In this document: piece by piece, positions 61,831 to 64,000 of the stretch
Numbering within the stretch: the stretch's first letter is position 1
How the letters are laid out: the number at the start of each line of letters is the position of its first letter
Source of the DNA: JAFDXJ01 sp039811225
GTDB lineage: Bacteria > Bacteroidota > Bacteroidia > Chitinophagales > Chitinophagaceae
Direction of reading: 5' to 3'
Assembly (NCBI GenBank): GCA_039811225.1
Contig: JBDHYG010000002.1
Span: forward strand, 170,773-234,772
DNA: 64,000 bases
Notes under the pieces: generated by a model
The model's database searches: none
Told to the model about the DNA's origin: nothing
The model's input: only the letters and a program-made list of their open reading frames with translations
Position numbers and translations under genes: made by a program

Positions 61831-63084
61831 TTGGTTTCACCTCGTCATATACCTTTTTTAAAAGCTGTATTTCTTTATAGCATTACCGCATTTGGTGGAC
61901 CTCAGGGCCATTTCGGAATGATGCTGAAAACCTTTGTCTTACAACGCAAAGACATTACCGAAGCTGAACTAATTGAATACAATGCATTCTGTCAAATGCT
62001 TCCGGGTGCATCTTCTACTCAAACACTTACTCTAATTGGTTTCAAAAGAGGAGGCCTGCCGCTCGCTATAATTACTTTGCTAATATGGATATTACCTGCT
62101 TGTATCCTTATGAGTGGACTGTCTTTTCTATTGATTTTTTTAGATCAACGTTCTATTGATGTGGGCATTTTTAAATTTGTGCAGCCTATGGCAGTAGGTT
62201 TTGTAGCCTTCTCTGCTTATCGCATTTCAAAATTTGCTATAAAAAATACCATTACCTGGGTTATCCTGGTGATTACAGCCATTTGCACCTTTCTTTTTTT
62301 CAAAACACCATGGATCATTCCCTCATTGATTTTTGTTTCGGGTATTGTTACCAATTTTAGCAGTAAACGGATACCACAAAAAGAAATACCTCCTAAAAAA
62401 GTAAAATGGGGCAACTTATTGATTTTTCTTGCTGTTTTTGGCCTCGCCGGTTTTGTCAGTGAAAAGGCCAGAAAAAATAATTGGCCCAACCGGGCACCCT
62501 ATAATTTATTTGAAAACTTCTATCGTTTTGGCAGCCTGGTATTTGGTGGTGGAGATGTCTTGATGCCCATGATGTACACCCAGTATGTAGAGCACCCTAA
62601 AACAGAAAAGACACTTGAAAAAAACCCAGAGGCTCTATCAATGACAAAAGAAGAATTTTTAACAGGTTATGGTATGGTGCGGGCCATTCCCGGGCCGGTA
62701 TTTTCCATTGGCTCCTATATTGGTGGTATGTTGTTGCGAGGAAAAGGGGAGCAATTCCAGGTTTTAGGCTGTATCATTGGTGCGATTGCCATTTTTCTTC
62801 CAAGCGCTTTGCTGGTTTTATTCTTTTTTCCAGTATGGGAAAACTTAAAAAAATACGCGGTCATTTACCGTTCACTGGAAGGCATTAATGCATCTATTGT
62901 GGGTATTATGTCGGGCTCCACTTTATACCTGATGAAAGCGATTTCATTAGATGTCATGGATGGTACCGGTATTCCCATCCTCAATATTGCCGTTATCGTA
63001 GGAACTTTTTTATTATTGGCTTTCACGAAATTCAGGGCGCCATTTATTGCATTCATTTGCTTATTGCTTGGCTGGCTGTTTTAA
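61831..63084 (+). CDS. Chromate transporter (ChrA family), TTG start
   Basis: 417 residues with about ten membrane helices in two homologous CHR halves. Half 1 has FLKAVFLYSITAFGGPQGHFGMM and FCQMLPGASSTQTLTLIGF (the P-G-ASS-Q motif). Half 2 has FYRFGSLVFGGGDVLMPMM and GYGMVRAIPGPVFSIGSYIGG. It exports chromate or related oxyanions by family analogy. The start is the TTG at 61831: a TAA lies 15 bases upstream, and the first ATG (residue 30) would cut the first conserved helix. It converges on nadD with a 4-base overlap. Confidence 0.9.
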   Translation: MVSPRHIPFLKAVFLYSITAFGGPQGHFGMMLKTFVLQRKDITEAELIEYNAFCQMLPGASSTQTLTLIGFKRGGLPLAIITLLIWILPACILMSGLSFLLIFLDQRSIDVGIFKFVQPMAVGFVAFSAYRISKFAIKNTITWVILVITAICTFLFFKTPWIIPSLIFVSGIVTNFSSKRIPQKEIPPKKVKWGNLLIFLAVFGLAGFVSEKARKNNWPNRAPYNLFENFYRFGSLVFGGGDVLMPMMYTQYVEHPKTEKTLEKNPEALSMTKEEFLTGYGMVRAIPGPVFSIGSYIGGMLLRGKGEQFQVLGCIIGAIAIFLPSALLVLFFFPVWENLKKYAVIYRSLEGINASIVGIMSGSTLYLMKAISLDVMDGTGIPILNIAVIVGTFLLLAFTKFRAPFIAFICLLLGWLF

Positions 63085-63653
63085 TCTTTATAATAGCCGC
63101 CTAATAAAATTTCTTCCCTTACCGGTTCAGGTAGTAAATACCTGATCGATCGCTTTTCCCGGATATTTTTTCGGATAGATGCGGCACTAATTTCCAGTAA
63201 AGGTGCATCCAGGAATATATGTTTTGATTGAGATGGAATTTTTACCGTAAAACCAGGCCTCGGGTATATAATAAAATCATGATTATCAATAAGTTGTTTA
63301 TAATTTTTCCATTTTTCTATATTTGCCCAGCTATCGGCACCCACTATGATGGAAAAACTATAATCAGGATATTTTTCTTTGATATAAACTAAGGTGTCTA
63401 TAGTATAGGAAGGTTTAGGTAATTTGAATTCTATATCTTTTACTTTTAATCGTTTATCGCCTTCTATTGCCAGGCGTACCAAGTGAAGTCGTTGATAATC
63501 ATTTAATAAGGTTGAAGCGGGTTTAAGGGGATTTTGAGGAGAAACAACCAGCCAGACCTCATCACATGACGTGTGATCAGCAATATAGCCTGCAAGGATG
63601 AGGTGCCCGTGATGAATGGGATTAAAAGAGCCAAAATAAAGCCCGATATGCAT
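63081..63653 (-). CDS. nadD: Nicotinate-nucleotide adenylyltransferase
   Basis: 190 residues from the ATG at 63653, which places the motif MHIGLYFGSFNPIHHGHL at the start as in the family; the longer frame adds 11 unrelated residues. The nucleotide-binding GSFNPIHHGHL and the C-terminal SAASIRKNIREKRSIRYLLP motif (ISxxxIR) are diagnostic. It makes deamido-NAD from NaMN and ATP, which NadE (29094) then amidates. It lies 16 bases downstream of feoA on the same strand and overlaps the convergent chrA end by 4 bases. Confidence 0.95.
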   Translation of the reverse strand: MHIGLYFGSFNPIHHGHLILAGYIADHTSCDEVWLVVSPQNPLKPASTLLNDYQRLHLVRLAIEGDKRLKVKDIEFKLPKPSYTIDTLVYIKEKYPDYSFSIIVGADSWANIEKWKNYKQLIDNHDFIIYPRPGFTVKIPSQSKHIFLDAPLLEISAASIRKNIREKRSIRYLLPEPVREEILLGGYYKD

Positions 63654-63669
63654 ACAACTAAACCGTTTT

Positions 63670-63894
63670 CTACAGTTCTTCAACAAAAATATGGTCTGCT
63701 TCGTTTAAACGAAGACTTAAAAAATATCCGGATACTGATATGGAAATCGGATCACCTAATGGGGCAATTTGGTCAACAGTGATCTTTTCCCCAGGAATAC
63801 AGCCCATTTCCATGAGTTTAATAAAAAGTTCATCATCCTTAAATGAGTGGATCCGAACACTCTTACCTAATTCTATTTCGGATAATTTCTTCAT
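63670..63894 (-). CDS. feoA: FeoA-domain protein
   Basis: 74 residues, a single FeoA (SH3-like) domain: starts KKLSEIELGKSVRIHSF, then LFIKLMEMGCIPGEKITVDQIAP (key LMEMGCIPGE) and PISISVSGYFLSLRLNEADHIFV. FeoA is a cytoplasmic partner of the FeoB ferrous iron transporter. No feoB follows here; nadD does, 16 bases later. A TACTTTTG element (63909-63902) lies just upstream, without a fitting -33 element. Confidence 0.9.
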   Translation of the reverse strand: MKKLSEIELGKSVRIHSFKDDELFIKLMEMGCIPGEKITVDQIAPLGDPISISVSGYFLSLRLNEADHIFVEEL

Positions 63895-63959
63895 CTGGCT
63901 GCAAAAGTAATCATTGCTAATTGTAATTAAGTTACGATTTTTGGTATATTCTTCCTTAT

Positions 63960-64000
63960 ATGCAAACGATCAATTTTTACACTACTTTTCCTTTCCGCTT
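63960..64000 (+). CDS. Possible start of a gene running off the right edge
   Basis: An ATG at 63960 opens a frame without stop up to the end (MQTINFYTTFPFR). It is divergent from feoA. Only 13 codons are visible, so the call is tentative and no product can be named. Confidence 0.3.
   Translation, partial: MQTINFYTTFPFR

Noticed and set aside
1..64000. CRISPR arrays, insertion sequences, integrases, toxin-antitoxin pairs or restriction genes
   Set aside because: I found no direct-repeat arrays, no transposase or integrase motifs and no defence-related domains; the only inverted repeats seen are terminator-like hairpins and the short rpmH-rnpA hairpin.

Overview
The window looks like chromosomal DNA of a member of the Bacteroidota, most likely of the Chitinophagaceae. 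Pointers are: promoters of the TTG / TAnnTTTG type in front of tRNA-Phe, HU, a Skp-like gene, rpsA and asnS; the gliding-motility genes gldB and gldC; ribosomal protein bTHX; a uppS-bamA-skp-skp-murI envelope cluster; a six-repeat ribosomal protein S1; and many secreted proteins typical of the phylum. Almost all genes are housekeeping genes, gene density is very high, and no gap between supported features reaches 300 bases. I see no insertion sequence, prophage, CRISPR array or rRNA operon.

Layout. 1-293: 3' end of a porin-like beta-barrel gene. 347-1243 (minus): rpmH-rnpA-yidD. 1370-12088 (minus): an envelope block read from high to low coordinates: alpha/beta hydrolase, CBS-ACT protein, one-POTRA outer-membrane protein, nadK, DUF6089-type barrel, uppS, bamA, two skp/ompH genes and murI. 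12225-15837 (minus): cvpA-like, yqeY-like, gldC, glycosyltransferase, prfA. 15938-24762: amidohydrolase, recO, an N-terminal-half carB, M1 aminopeptidase, engB, haem-binding protein, free-Met-R-SO reductase and a YjjG-like phosphatase. 24837-32238: pdxH, bTHX, HU, DUF4286, xth, LOG-like, universal stress protein, nadE, gldB, apaG. 32392-41520: polA, a large secreted protein with a clan-CD-like His/Cys signature, a two-component pair, a sialidase and a DgkA-type kinase. 41765-48703 (minus): TlpA-like lipoprotein, gatB, PDZ protein, pabB, an extremely acidic protein, purA. 48831-54720: ruvC, HIT protein, greA, 2-hydroxyacid dehydrogenase, rsmA, a lone response regulator, ruvB, CBS protein. 54825-63894: rpsA, asnS, tRNA-Phe, MmcQ/YjbR protein, deoxyhypusine-synthase-like protein, M16-like protein without its zinc motif, small membrane protein, ChrA-type transporter, nadD, feoA.

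Functional themes. The envelope block combines the carrier-lipid enzyme UppS, the BamA insertase, its periplasmic chaperones, peptidoglycan precursor supply (MurI) and a second Omp85-like protein. Translation and its quality control are represented by rpmH, bTHX, rpsA, prfA, gatB, asnS, tRNA-Phe, engB and rsmA. DNA repair is represented by recO, ruvC, ruvB, xth and polA; NAD synthesis and phosphorylation by nadD, nadE and nadK.

Most interesting items: carB stops exactly at the boundary between its two synthetase halves, with recO directly behind it; a 731-residue secreted protein of unknown function carries a caspase/gingipain-like His...Cys arrangement near its C terminus; a lone M16-family protein lacks the zinc-binding motif; and the tRNA-Phe acceptor stem contains a C-A mismatch. 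I did not find a multi-gene defence or other clearly novel system.
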